Positions 28,488 to 36,666 are shown, counted from the stretch's first letter. The stretch: DNA of 36,666 nt from an uncultured Spirochaetales bacterium (GCA_937991975.1 CALKLC010000042.1:1-36666); one strand, 5' to 3'. Notes: a model not told the origin generated them from the letters alone. Translations and numbers: made by a program.

Positions 28488-30818
28488 ATGTACTTCCATA
28501 AACTCATCCACCCCACCAACTGCACGTATTTCGAAGCTTCCTCGATTCGCATGGATGTTACCCATCTGGGGGAAGATGTGTACCGGGTGGTATGGGAAGA
28601 TCCCCGATGGGCGGAAGAGGAAAGCCCTGCGGAGCTCACCAGGACCGGATGGAGCCGGGAAAAGCGGGGAAATGTTCTTTCTAAAGGGAACGGGTTCGAT
28701 GTGTATTGGGGAAAGGAACGGATCCTTTCCACACGGGACGGAAAAGGGTTTGGAGCTCTGGGGAAGAGCTGGGTGATAAACTTCCAGCCCGAAGAACGGT
28801 TTCGAATTTATGGTCTCGGAGAAAAGGCTTTCCCTCTGGAACGATCCGGTATCCGTACCAGGTTCTACAATACGGATGTATGGGCCGATTTTCCAGCTCC
28901 CATCCATAGGGATGGGAATCCGGATCCCCTGTACGCTTCTATTCCGTATGTGCTGGTAGATGCGGGATCTGCCTGGGTGGGGATCCTCCTCTCGACTTCC
29001 TACCCTGCCTTCGCTTCTCTTATGGCGGAAGATGCCATTGCCGATTCCCTCCATGGATCAAGTTCCCTTCCCAGATGGTTTTCCCTCGGTGCAGAAGGGG
29101 GGAAGCCTGAGCTGTACATCCTGGTTGGGGATTCCCCCAAAACAGTCACATCCCGTCTCCAGAGGCTTCAGGGGAAGGTTCCCCTTCCGCCTCTCTGGGC
29201 TCTGGGGTACCATCAGAGCCGATGGGGGTATGGGCGCTATACGGATCTGGATGAACTGGACCGGCTATTCCAGAAGCACCATATCCCCTGTGACGCTCTC
29301 TGGCTCGATATCGATTACATGGATGGATTCAGAGTCTTCACCTGGGATGAAAAGAAGTTCAGTCATCCAAAGAACCAGGTAGAGGATTTAAAGAAACGGT
29401 CCCGCAGGGTTGTGCCTATCCTGGATCCGGGGATCAAGAGGGAAGAGTCCTTCGATGTATACCAGGAAGCGATGGGAAAGAATCTCCTCTGTCTGACTCC
29501 GGAGGGAAGACCCTTTGTGGGGTTTGTATGGCCAGGGGAAACGGTATTCCCTGATTTTTCCCTTCCCGAAGCCCGGGAGTGGTGGGCCGAGCGGGTCAAG
29601 AAGTTCCTGAGTGCTGGAATAGAAGGGCTCTGGCTGGATATGAACGATCCTTCCACAGGTTCTGTGGATCCCCAAAGTATGCTGTTCCAGCGTGGGAAAA
29701 AGCCCCACGCTTTCTACCACAACGCGTACTGTCTGGGGATGCAGAAGGCTGTCTGGGAGGGCTTTCAGAAAGCCTTTCCCGGCAGGAGACCTTTCCTCAT
29801 AAGCCGTAGCGCTTTCGTGTCTTCCAGTCGTTTCGGAGGCATCTGGGGTGGAGACAACTGGTCGAACAGGCACCATCTGTCTCTCTCCATTCCCCTCTGT
29901 TTGGGACTTTCCCTCAGTGGGCAGCCTTTCTGCGGGGTGGATATCCCTGGTTTTGGGGGGGATGCGGATCCGGAACTTGCCATAGACTGGTACAAAGCCT
30001 GCTTCCTCTTCCCCCTGTTTCGGAATCACTCAGTGAAAGGGAGCAAACCCCAGGAACCCTGGCAGTTTGGAGAAAAGGCCCTTTCTGTCATCCGGGACTA
30101 CATCTGCCTTCGATACCGGCTTCTACCGTACCTGTACAATCTCTTTGCCGAGGAGGAGGAAACAGGGGATCCCATCCTTCGACCTCTATTCCTCGAATTC
30201 CCCGAGGATCGGGAAGAGGCCGCTCCTTTCCTGGATACCGAGTTCTTTGTGGGGCCGTTTCTCCTTCACGCTCCGATCCTGGAGGGGAAAGAAAGGGAAG
30301 TGTTTCTTCCTGGGAAAGGGATCCGCTTTTACGATTGGTTCAATAACCGCTGGGAAGAAGGGGGGACGCGGGTAAAGGCGAAAGCTGGGCTCTCGAGTAC
30401 ACCGATCTTTGTCCGGGAAGGGACAATTCTCCCCCTGCAGCCGGCAGAGGCCTCCTTGATGGAGAAAGATCTTTCTGCTGTAGAGTTGCACCTCTTCCTG
30501 CGGAAGGATACCTCTGTGGAAGGCCGGTACCGGTATCGTTTCGACGACGGAGAAACCTATGGGTATCGGAAAGGGATCAGAACCGAGTTTTCCATGGTTG
30601 TCACTGTGGCAGGAGATACGGTTCGGGTCCGGCTGCTGGAAAAATCCTTCCATTTTAAACCCTGCCGGATCAGTTTTGTGGTGTACGATCGGTTCGAGAA
30701 AGTCATCGTCACTGACGGAATCCGGGAAGAACACCTCTTTACTGAAAAGTACACCTTTCAGTTGCCAGGAAAGAGTCTCAGCCTGAGGCGGACCCGGGAA
30801 ACGGTTCTCAAGAATTGA
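28488..30818 (+). CDS. Glycoside hydrolase family 31 (alpha-glucosidase/xylosidase-like)
   Basis: WALGYHQSRWGYGRYTDLDEL, DALWLDIDYMDGFRVFTWD, GLWLDMNDPS, SRSAFVSSSRFGGIWGGDNWS, PFCGVDIPGFGGDAD. Confidence 0.93.
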   Translation: MYFHKLIHPTNCTYFEASSIRMDVTHLGEDVYRVVWEDPRWAEEESPAELTRTGWSREKRGNVLSKGNGFDVYWGKERILSTRDGKGFGALGKSWVINFQPEERFRIYGLGEKAFPLERSGIRTRFYNTDVWADFPAPIHRDGNPDPLYASIPYVLVDAGSAWVGILLSTSYPAFASLMAEDAIADSLHGSSSLPRWFSLGAEGGKPELYILVGDSPKTVTSRLQRLQGKVPLPPLWALGYHQSRWGYGRYTDLDELDRLFQKHHIPCDALWLDIDYMDGFRVFTWDEKKFSHPKNQVEDLKKRSRRVVPILDPGIKREESFDVYQEAMGKNLLCLTPEGRPFVGFVWPGETVFPDFSLPEAREWWAERVKKFLSAGIEGLWLDMNDPSTGSVDPQSMLFQRGKKPHAFYHNAYCLGMQKAVWEGFQKAFPGRRPFLISRSAFVSSSRFGGIWGGDNWSNRHHLSLSIPLCLGLSLSGQPFCGVDIPGFGGDADPELAIDWYKACFLFPLFRNHSVKGSKPQEPWQFGEKALSVIRDYICLRYRLLPYLYNLFAEEEETGDPILRPLFLEFPEDREEAAPFLDTEFFVGPFLLHAPILEGKEREVFLPGKGIRFYDWFNNRWEEGGTRVKAKAGLSSTPIFVREGTILPLQPAEASLMEKDLSAVELHLFLRKDTSVEGRYRYRFDDGETYGYRKGIRTEFSMVVTVAGDTVRVRLLEKSFHFKPCRISFVVYDRFEKVIVTDGIREEHLFTEKYTFQLPGKSLSLRRTRETVLKN

Positions 30819-30875
30819 AGATTCCACTGGAATTGGTGATTTTTTGAGACACCTCTGCGGGCGGGAAAAGAGATT

Positions 30876-30894
30876 TAAGTGGTGCCAAAATTGT
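30876..30894 (-). repeat. Copy 3 of 19-nt intergenic motif, inverted relative to copies 1 and 2
   Basis: TAAGTGGTGCCAAAATTGT on + strand is the exact reverse complement of ACAATTTTGGCACCACTTA. Confidence 0.85.
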
Positions 30895-31046
30895 GGTGGG
30901 GCCTCATATTCGGTTTTAAGATCCACGTTATATCTTTGTATTATATCTTGGTATTCTGTCCAAACAGAGCGCCTCTTAGCCCTTGGAAAAGTTCGGTATA
31001 TATGTTGTTGAAATCGCAATATTGTGTTGCGTAGATAACATTTTTC

Positions 31047-31076
31047 TTGACGAAATTCGATGGCTCCTTCTATAAT
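31047..31076 (+). promoter_or_regulatory. Strong sigma70-type promoter for ptb-buk
   Basis: TTGACG (31047-31052), 18-nt spacer, perfect TATAAT (31071-31076), 36 nt before the ptb ATG. Confidence 0.7.
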
Positions 31077-31112
31077 CGATTCAGAATACAATCTATTCTT
31101 AAGAGGAATCCA

Positions 31113-32030
31113 ATGCGAAAGAATCTATCCGAATTCGTAGAAGAAGCCCGACAGGGCAAGAAAAAACGGATCGTTGTCGCCGCATCAGAGGATAAACATG
31201 TGCTGGAAGCTGTCCGGGATGCCATCAAAGAAGGGATCGTGGAAGCAATTCTAGTTGGATCGAAGAGTGAGACCGAGCGTCTTATGGATGAAATCGGGTT
31301 CGATCGTTCCGCGGCAGAGATCATCCCTGCTGGAGATCCTGCGGAATCAGCCATCAAAGCGGTGAGTCTCATCCGGGAAAAGAGGGCTGAAGTGTTGATG
31401 AAAGGGTTGGTTCAAACGGCTGCCCTTCTGAAGGCTGTACTGGACAAGGAAAAGGGGCTTCGAACCGGCGCGTTGCTCAGTCACCTCGGGTTGTTCCAGT
31501 CCCCCTACTACCACAAACTGTTCGGTGTTACCGACGCAGGGATGAACGTGGCTCCCTCTTTCGAAGAAAAGGTCTCGATCCTGACCAATGCGGTGGAGAT
31601 GTTCCATAAAATTGGAATTTCCATGCCAAAGGTAGCGGTAGTGGCAGCTGTGGAGACGGTGAATCCAAAGATGGACGCTACAGTGCATGCAGCCCTCCTG
31701 ACCCAGATGAACCGAAGGGGACAGATCAAAGGGTGTATCATAGACGGTCCTCTGGCTCTGGACAATGCCGTATCAAAGGAAGCGGCCAGGCATAAAGGGA
31801 TAGAGAGTGATGTCGCGGGGGATGCGGATATCCTCCTGGTGCCCGATATCGAAAGCGGAAACCTGATCTACAAGGCCCTGAACTTCCTTGGGGGTGCGGT
31901 AGCTGGGGGGGTGATCCTGGGGGCGTCTGCTCCAATCGTACTTACCAGCCGGGCCGATTCCGAACAGAGCAAACATTATTCCATCGCTCTGGCGGTCGCG
32001 CTAAGCCGTGACTCGGTCTTTATGTCGTGA
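31113..32030 (+). CDS. ptb: Phosphate butyryltransferase (phosphate acyltransferase family)
   Basis: ATG at 31113 after AAGAGGA; RIVVAASEDKHVLEAVRDAIKEGI, VLMKGLVQTAALLKAVLDKEKGLRTG, LSHLGLFQSPYYHKLFGVTDAGMNVAP. Confidence 0.9.
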   Translation: MRKNLSEFVEEARQGKKKRIVVAASEDKHVLEAVRDAIKEGIVEAILVGSKSETERLMDEIGFDRSAAEIIPAGDPAESAIKAVSLIREKRAEVLMKGLVQTAALLKAVLDKEKGLRTGALLSHLGLFQSPYYHKLFGVTDAGMNVAPSFEEKVSILTNAVEMFHKIGISMPKVAVVAAVETVNPKMDATVHAALLTQMNRRGQIKGCIIDGPLALDNAVSKEAARHKGIESDVAGDADILLVPDIESGNLIYKALNFLGGAVAGGVILGASAPIVLTSRADSEQSKHYSIALAVALSRDSVFMS

Positions 32031-32075
32031 GTCCCGGTACTTGTGATCTCAATTGAAGAGAAGGAAGGTCTCATT

Positions 32076-33152
32076 ATGGAACAGGCATTAATCCTAGCGA
32101 TCAATCCAGGTTCCACCTCGACCAAAATCGGTGTATTCCGGGGTCAGGAACTTATTCTGGAACGAACGATCCGTCATTCTGCGGAGGAACTCGCCCCCTT
32201 CAAGAAAATAACCGATCAGTATGATTTCCGGAAGAACACGATTCTCAAGGAACTATCGGGTGCAGGGATCGGTATTTCGGCGATCCGAGTGGTGATGGGT
32301 AGGGGAGGACTCGTCAAACCCCTCCCTTCCGGTGTGTACGAGGTGAACGATCGGATGGAAGAGGATCTCCGCTCAGGTCTATTGGGGGAACATGCCAGCA
32401 ACCTGGGAGGCCTCATTGCCCGGGATATTGCCAGGTCCATTCCAGGGGCTAAGGCCTACATTGCCGATCCAGTGGTTGTTGACGAGCTGGAGGATGTTGC
32501 CCGTATTTCCGGGCATCCTTTGTTCGAGCGTAAATCGATCTTCCATGCACTGAACCAGAAAGCAATTGCCCGTCTCCATGCGGAAAAGATGGGAAAATCG
32601 TACGAAGAGTTATCCCTCATCGTGGCGCACCTGGGGGGCGGAATCAGTGTGGGAGCACACTATCGGGGTCGGGTGATCGATGTGAACCAGGCTCTGGACG
32701 GGGAGGGGCCCTTCTCGCCCGAACGGAGCGGTACTCTTCCCGTGGGGGATCTGGTAAAACTTTGCTATAGTGGCAAGTACACCCTGGAAGAAGTAAAAAA
32801 AATGATCACTGGAAAGGGCGGATACGTGGCCTACCTGGGGACGAACAACGCGCAGGAGGTGGAACAACGGGCCGCATCGGGAGATGCCGAAGCAAAGCTT
32901 GTTCGGGATGCGATGGTGTACCAGGTAGCAAAGGAAATCGGTGCTCTTTCCACTGTATTGAAGGGGCAGGTGGATGGAATCCTCATCACCGGGGGAATCG
33001 CCTTCAGCGATACCTTTACGCGAGACCTTACTGAACGGATCAAGCATCTGGGACCTGTGTTCATCTACCCAGGAGAGGATGAGCTGCGTGCCCTCGCCTA
33101 CAATGGGATGCGGGTTCTGGAAGGGAAGGTCACTCCGAAGGAATACAGGTAA
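32076..33152 (+). CDS. buk: Butyrate kinase / branched-chain fatty-acid kinase
   Basis: ILAINPGSTSTKIGVFRGQELILERTIRHS, SLIVAHLGGGISVGAHYRGRVIDVNQALDGEGPFSPERSGTLP. Confidence 0.95.
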   Translation: MEQALILAINPGSTSTKIGVFRGQELILERTIRHSAEELAPFKKITDQYDFRKNTILKELSGAGIGISAIRVVMGRGGLVKPLPSGVYEVNDRMEEDLRSGLLGEHASNLGGLIARDIARSIPGAKAYIADPVVVDELEDVARISGHPLFERKSIFHALNQKAIARLHAEKMGKSYEELSLIVAHLGGGISVGAHYRGRVIDVNQALDGEGPFSPERSGTLPVGDLVKLCYSGKYTLEEVKKMITGKGGYVAYLGTNNAQEVEQRAASGDAEAKLVRDAMVYQVAKEIGALSTVLKGQVDGILITGGIAFSDTFTRDLTERIKHLGPVFIYPGEDELRALAYNGMRVLEGKVTPKEYR

Positions 33153-33234
33153 TTCGCAGAGGAAGCAGATAGTTGTCTAGAAAAATGGCCAGCCATCATA
33201 CCATCGAACAATACAACCGATGATAAAAGCAAAA

Positions 33235-33261
33235 GCGGCCCGGGCTTCTATCCCGGGCCGC
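33235..33261 (-). terminator. Rho-independent terminator for the minus-strand VOR operon, between convergent operons (possibly bidirectional)
   Basis: Perfect 10-bp stem GCGGCCCGGG-CTTCTAT-CCCGGGCCGC; on the minus strand it is followed by TTTTGCTTTTATC. Confidence 0.85.
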
Positions 33262-33313
33262 AGGAGATGGAGGGGTGCTACAAGGTAGGGTACTAAGTTA
33301 CCTGAGAGTACAC

Positions 33314-34723
33314 CTACTCGATATTCTTCTGGTAATACTCCACCGCAGCCTCCACTGCCTTCAGGTTTATATCCACCAGAGCCTTTTTCTTGAGGGAGAG
33401 GGGAATCACTTTCTTGATCGTTTCGATCTGCACCGCTCCGGAAATGCAGGCGTAGAGTGTCAAAGCAACCACCGAGGCGGCGGCAATCAAGCCCACATCC
33501 TTGGCGATCTCTGTTACAGGGGCATAGATGGTCTGTACATCTTCCCGCCGGAGCTTCCGGGGCACCAACGAGGAGTTTACGATCACCAAACCGCCGGGAA
33601 CTACAGTGTTCTCGAACGTATCGAGGGAAGGAGCATTCATGGCAATCAGTACGTTAGGACTGCTCACGAGTGGTGTACCGATCTGGTTATTGGAGATAAT
33701 GACGCTGGCGTTGGCTGTTCCACCCCGCATTTCCGGGCCGTAGGAGGGGAGCCAGGTGGCGTTGAACCCTTCTTTAATGGCACAGTTGGCCAGGAACACA
33801 CCTGCGGACATGACCCCCTGGCCTCCAAAGCCTGCAATTTTGATGTACTGGTCTTCCACTTCCCGGGGAGATACAGGGATTTCAATCTCCTTCGTAGCGG
33901 AAAAGAGGGCTACCAATTCTTCATCGGAAAGGAGTTTGGGAGGTTCGTATTTCACCGAAGGTTCTTCGATGTTTCGGAAGACCTTCACGGGAAACAGGGG
34001 TTCCATCGTTTCGATCAACCATTTCCGGGCTTCGATAGGCGTCATCTTCCAGTTGATGGGACAGGGGGAAAGGATCTCGACGAAGGAAAACCCCTTTTTG
34101 TGCACCTGATTGAGAAGAGCCTGTTTGACTGCCCGTTTCGCCCGCATGATCCTGGCTGCATCCCCCAACGATACCCGTTCGATGTAGACAGGAGCCTGGA
34201 GTTCATTGATCAGTTCGCACATATGGATGGGGTACCCTTCCCTGCCCGGAGTCCGGCCAAAGGGTGTGGTGGTGGTCTTCTGTCCAACCAGAGTGGTCGG
34301 GGCCATTTGACCCCCCGTCATTCCGTAGATGGCGTTATTGATAAAGAACACGGCCATGTGTTCCCCCCGGTTCGCGGCATGCATGATGGCACCCATTCCG
34401 ATCCCCGCTAGATCCCCGTCCCCCTGGTAGGAAATCACGACGGCGTTGTCCCGGGCCCGAGCCAGTCCCGTAGCCACTGCCGGAGCGCGGCCGTGGGAGC
34501 ATTGCACATTTCCCGTATCGAAGTAATAGTATGCGAACACACTGCACCCGACGGGCGAGCAGAAGATCACCCGATCCTGGATCCCCAGTTCGTCGATCAC
34601 TTCCGCGATCAGTTTATGAGCATTCCCATGGCCGCACCCTGGACAATAGGTGGTGTTTTTTTCTCCAGCCCCCCTGCGTTCGAAGGTATCATAGAAAGTC
34701 TTAGGTTTTGCGTGTTTCACCAT
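33314..34723 (-). CDS. 2-oxoacid:ferredoxin oxidoreductase, fused beta (TPP-binding) and gamma subunits
   Basis: YCPGCGHGNAHKLIAE, SYQGDGDLAGIGMGAIMHAANRGE, NNAIYGMTGGQMAPTT (beta); then IKIAGFGGQGVMSAGVFLANCAIKEG...SYGPEMRGGTANASVIIS (gamma) in one ORF. Confidence 0.93.
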   Translation of the reverse strand: MVKHAKPKTFYDTFERRGAGEKNTTYCPGCGHGNAHKLIAEVIDELGIQDRVIFCSPVGCSVFAYYYFDTGNVQCSHGRAPAVATGLARARDNAVVISYQGDGDLAGIGMGAIMHAANRGEHMAVFFINNAIYGMTGGQMAPTTLVGQKTTTTPFGRTPGREGYPIHMCELINELQAPVYIERVSLGDAARIMRAKRAVKQALLNQVHKKGFSFVEILSPCPINWKMTPIEARKWLIETMEPLFPVKVFRNIEEPSVKYEPPKLLSDEELVALFSATKEIEIPVSPREVEDQYIKIAGFGGQGVMSAGVFLANCAIKEGFNATWLPSYGPEMRGGTANASVIISNNQIGTPLVSSPNVLIAMNAPSLDTFENTVVPGGLVIVNSSLVPRKLRREDVQTIYAPVTEIAKDVGLIAAASVVALTLYACISGAVQIETIKKVIPLSLKKKALVDINLKAVEAAVEYYQKNIE

Positions 34724-34727
34724 AGGT

Positions 34728-35789
34728 TTATCCCCTTACCGTAGCGGTTTGTTTCATGTCTTGTCTGGCTAATTCGAGCACTTCCTCGATCGAAGGGACC
34801 TTTCCCCCCATCCAGTTGTATTTCAGGACGGGTCTTTTGGCGGCCAGTTCCACATCCGCTGCCATTTGCCCGTTACTCAGCTCCACCACGGCCATCTGGT
34901 CTACCTGGCGGGATAACTCCGCAATCCGCGCGCCGGGGAAGGGGTAGAGGGTCCTGGGACGGAGAAGCCCTGCCTTCAGATTGAGCCTTCGAAGTTCCCG
35001 CACCACGGAAAGGCTGATCCGGGCACTGATTCCATACGCCACGAAAAGGAACTCCGCATCGCTAGTGTCGTACTCTTCCCACTCCACCAGCTCCCGTTCT
35101 AAACGGGCGTACTTCTCCTGGAGTTTTTTATTGTGGTGGTAGAGAAGTTCCGTGTTCATCAGGATAGAGGTGATAAGGTTGTGCCGGCTCTCCCGATCTC
35201 CATAGAGGGCCCAGTCTTTTCGAGGGGAATGGAGGACTTTTGTGGGTACTTCCACTGCTTCCATGATCTGGCCGATGTAGGCATCCGCAAGGATGAATAC
35301 TGTCATCCGGTACCGGTCTGCCAGCTCGAAGGCTCTGTAAGCGAAATCGCACATCTCCTGCGCAGAGACGGGGGCAAGAACGATGTTCCGGTAGTTCCCA
35401 TGGCCTCCGCCCTTTACCACCATGTTGTAATCTGCCTGTTCGGGCCAGATATTTCCTAATCCGGGGCCGGCTCGCTGCACATCCACCACCACAGCCGGGA
35501 GCTCCGCTCCTGCCAGGTAGGAAAGCCCTTCGGACATAAGAGCGATGCCCGGGCCAGAAGAGGCGGTCATCACCCTTCCACCCGCGGAAGCTGCCCCATA
35601 GAGCATGTTGACGGCGTTTACCTCGTCCTCTGCCTGGAGGAAACACCTCCCTGTGGATACGAAGTATTCAGCTGCAGCGTGGGCGATTTCACTGGCCGGG
35701 GTAATGGGATACCCAAAGAAGTGGGTGGCTCCGCCCAGGAGGGCTCCGTACACTACCGCTTCGTTTCCTTTGATCAACTGCTTAGCCAT
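34728..35789 (-). CDS. 2-oxoacid:ferredoxin oxidoreductase alpha subunit (VorB-like)
   Basis: KGNEAVVYGALLGGATHFFGYPITPASEI, TASSGPGIALMSEGLSYLAGAELPAVVVDVQRAGPGLG. Confidence 0.92.
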   Translation of the reverse strand: MAKQLIKGNEAVVYGALLGGATHFFGYPITPASEIAHAAAEYFVSTGRCFLQAEDEVNAVNMLYGAASAGGRVMTASSGPGIALMSEGLSYLAGAELPAVVVDVQRAGPGLGNIWPEQADYNMVVKGGGHGNYRNIVLAPVSAQEMCDFAYRAFELADRYRMTVFILADAYIGQIMEAVEVPTKVLHSPRKDWALYGDRESRHNLITSILMNTELLYHHNKKLQEKYARLERELVEWEEYDTSDAEFLFVAYGISARISLSVVRELRRLNLKAGLLRPRTLYPFPGARIAELSRQVDQMAVVELSNGQMAADVELAAKRPVLKYNWMGGKVPSIEEVLELARQDMKQTATVRG

Positions 35790-36018
35790 GGACAGCCTCC
35801 CGTTTTTCCGCTTTTATCACCGTGATGGCACCTGGTTCCGGACAGATATAGTAGCAGAACCCGCAGGCGGTACAACCGTTCTGCACGAACCGAACGTACT
35901 GGTACCCCATTTTGTTGATCTCCGATCCTTGTACGATGCAGTGCTTCGGACAGGTCTCTACGCAGAGACGGCACCCTTTGCACTGCTCGATTTCTATTTC
36001 GATATAGTTTTCCTGCAT
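35782..36018 (-). CDS. 2x[4Fe-4S] ferredoxin-like delta subunit
   Basis: CKGCRLCVETCPKHCI and CTACGFCYYICPEPGAI; ATG at 36018 overlaps the upstream stop; 8-nt overlap with the alpha subunit. Confidence 0.92.
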   Translation of the reverse strand: MQENYIEIEIEQCKGCRLCVETCPKHCIVQGSEINKMGYQYVRFVQNGCTACGFCYYICPEPGAITVIKAEKREAVHG

Positions 36019-36560
36019 TAGATACCTCCAAAGTAATCGTCTATACCCGTACCAAAGTAATTGATTCCGCTGATCTTCTCCGTCACTTCGTGGGGAAGTT
36101 CCTGCACTTCCAACCGATGTCCTGGACAGCCCAGCCGGGCACATACGAGGATACGATTCTTATTGCCCGGAAGAAGAAGGAGGATGTGTTCCTTCGTCTT
36201 GCAATCGGGGATAGAGCATAAATCTTCCACAATAAGGCTGGTGCCGCAGGTGGGACAGAAGGACCTGACAATGACGGGAGCAGGTCCCAGGGAAGGAATG
36301 AAATCGAACAGTTTCTTGTGACTCCCCCAGTAGGAATCGATGAAAAAATGCCCCTTCTCGTTCCCAATTTCCACACCGATCTTGATGGAAGGTTCCCCAT
36401 GGATGCGGACGTTCTCGCTCATGAGAGAGTGGCCATTGGGACACGTGACTTCCTCTACAACAAGGAAATCTTTTCCATGGTGTACGACGTACTTGATCCC
36501 TTCAGGAAGAGCGCTTAAGAACTCCAGCGGGATCTCATTGTGTATCAGTTCCATATACAA
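36018..36560 (-). CDS. Uncharacterised Cys-rich, zinc-ribbon-like protein, first gene of the VOR operon
   Basis: 180 aa with CPNGH, CPTCG, CSIPDC, CARLGCPGH; translationally coupled (TAATG) to the ferredoxin subunit. Confidence 0.75.
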   Translation of the reverse strand: MYMELIHNEIPLEFLSALPEGIKYVVHHGKDFLVVEEVTCPNGHSLMSENVRIHGEPSIKIGVEIGNEKGHFFIDSYWGSHKKLFDFIPSLGPAPVIVRSFCPTCGTSLIVEDLCSIPDCKTKEHILLLLPGNKNRILVCARLGCPGHRLEVQELPHEVTEKISGINYFGTGIDDYFGGI

Positions 36561-36618
36561 CCTCGTTTATGTTGTGAATTATGCATAGCCAGATTGCTTG
36601 AATTGCAATATTAGGGTA

Positions 36619-36647
36619 ATTGTACCTGAGAAATTCTCTGCCGTCAA
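36619..36647 (-). promoter_or_regulatory. Strong sigma70-type promoter for the VOR operon
   Basis: On the minus strand: TTGACG, 17-nt spacer, TACAAT, about 60 nt upstream of the start codon. Confidence 0.7.
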
Positions 36648-36666
36648 CGGATTTTTCGCACAATTG

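Noticed and set aside
30186-31091. 301-aa minus-strand ORF taken as a whole gene
   Set aside because: Most of it is antisense to GH31; only the intergenic N-terminal part is kept as a possible relic because of the repeat.
33275-34411. 378-aa plus-strand ORF
   Set aside because: Antisense shadow of the fused beta-gamma oxidoreductase gene.
1-36666. CRISPR array, prophage, or rRNA/tRNA genes
   Set aside because: No regularly spaced repeats, phage structural genes, integrase, or RNA-gene sequence recognised on reading; not confirmed with covariance models.

Overview
36.7 kb of densely packed bacterial chromosome, probably Spirochaetota (inferred from the EF-G type, the many lipoproteins and the BCAA-fermentation gene set; not proven). 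Left to right: a truncated M20 amidohydrolase (-); a TPR lipoprotein (+); a minus-strand glmS / exported protein / VWA protein cluster; a Crp-type cNMP-binding regulator (-); an AEC transporter (-); a TPR protein / glycerate 2-kinase / chromate-transporter pair (+); a complete BMP-family (nucleoside-type) ABC importer (+); a complete branched-chain amino-acid ABC importer, livJHMGF, plus a CBS-CBS-ACT protein (+); a three-gene unit of class III nucleotide cyclase, membrane coiled-coil protein and exported protein (+); an spd/mitochondrial-type EF-G, a degenerate RecA/DnaB-like P-loop protein, GTP cyclohydrolase II and a GH31 glucosidase (+); ptb-buk (+), which converges on a minus-strand 2-oxoacid:ferredoxin oxidoreductase (VOR-like) operon headed by an uncharacterised cysteine-rich protein. 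No rRNA, tRNA, CRISPR array or intact mobile element was recognised. Main leads: (i) an apparently complete BCAA uptake, oxidation and substrate-level phosphorylation gene set with strong promoters and candidate operators; (ii) the cyclase unit, whose purine-selecting Lys is replaced by Ser; (iii) a 19-nt intergenic motif identical in three places; (iv) the unknown zinc-ribbon-like protein heading the VOR operon.
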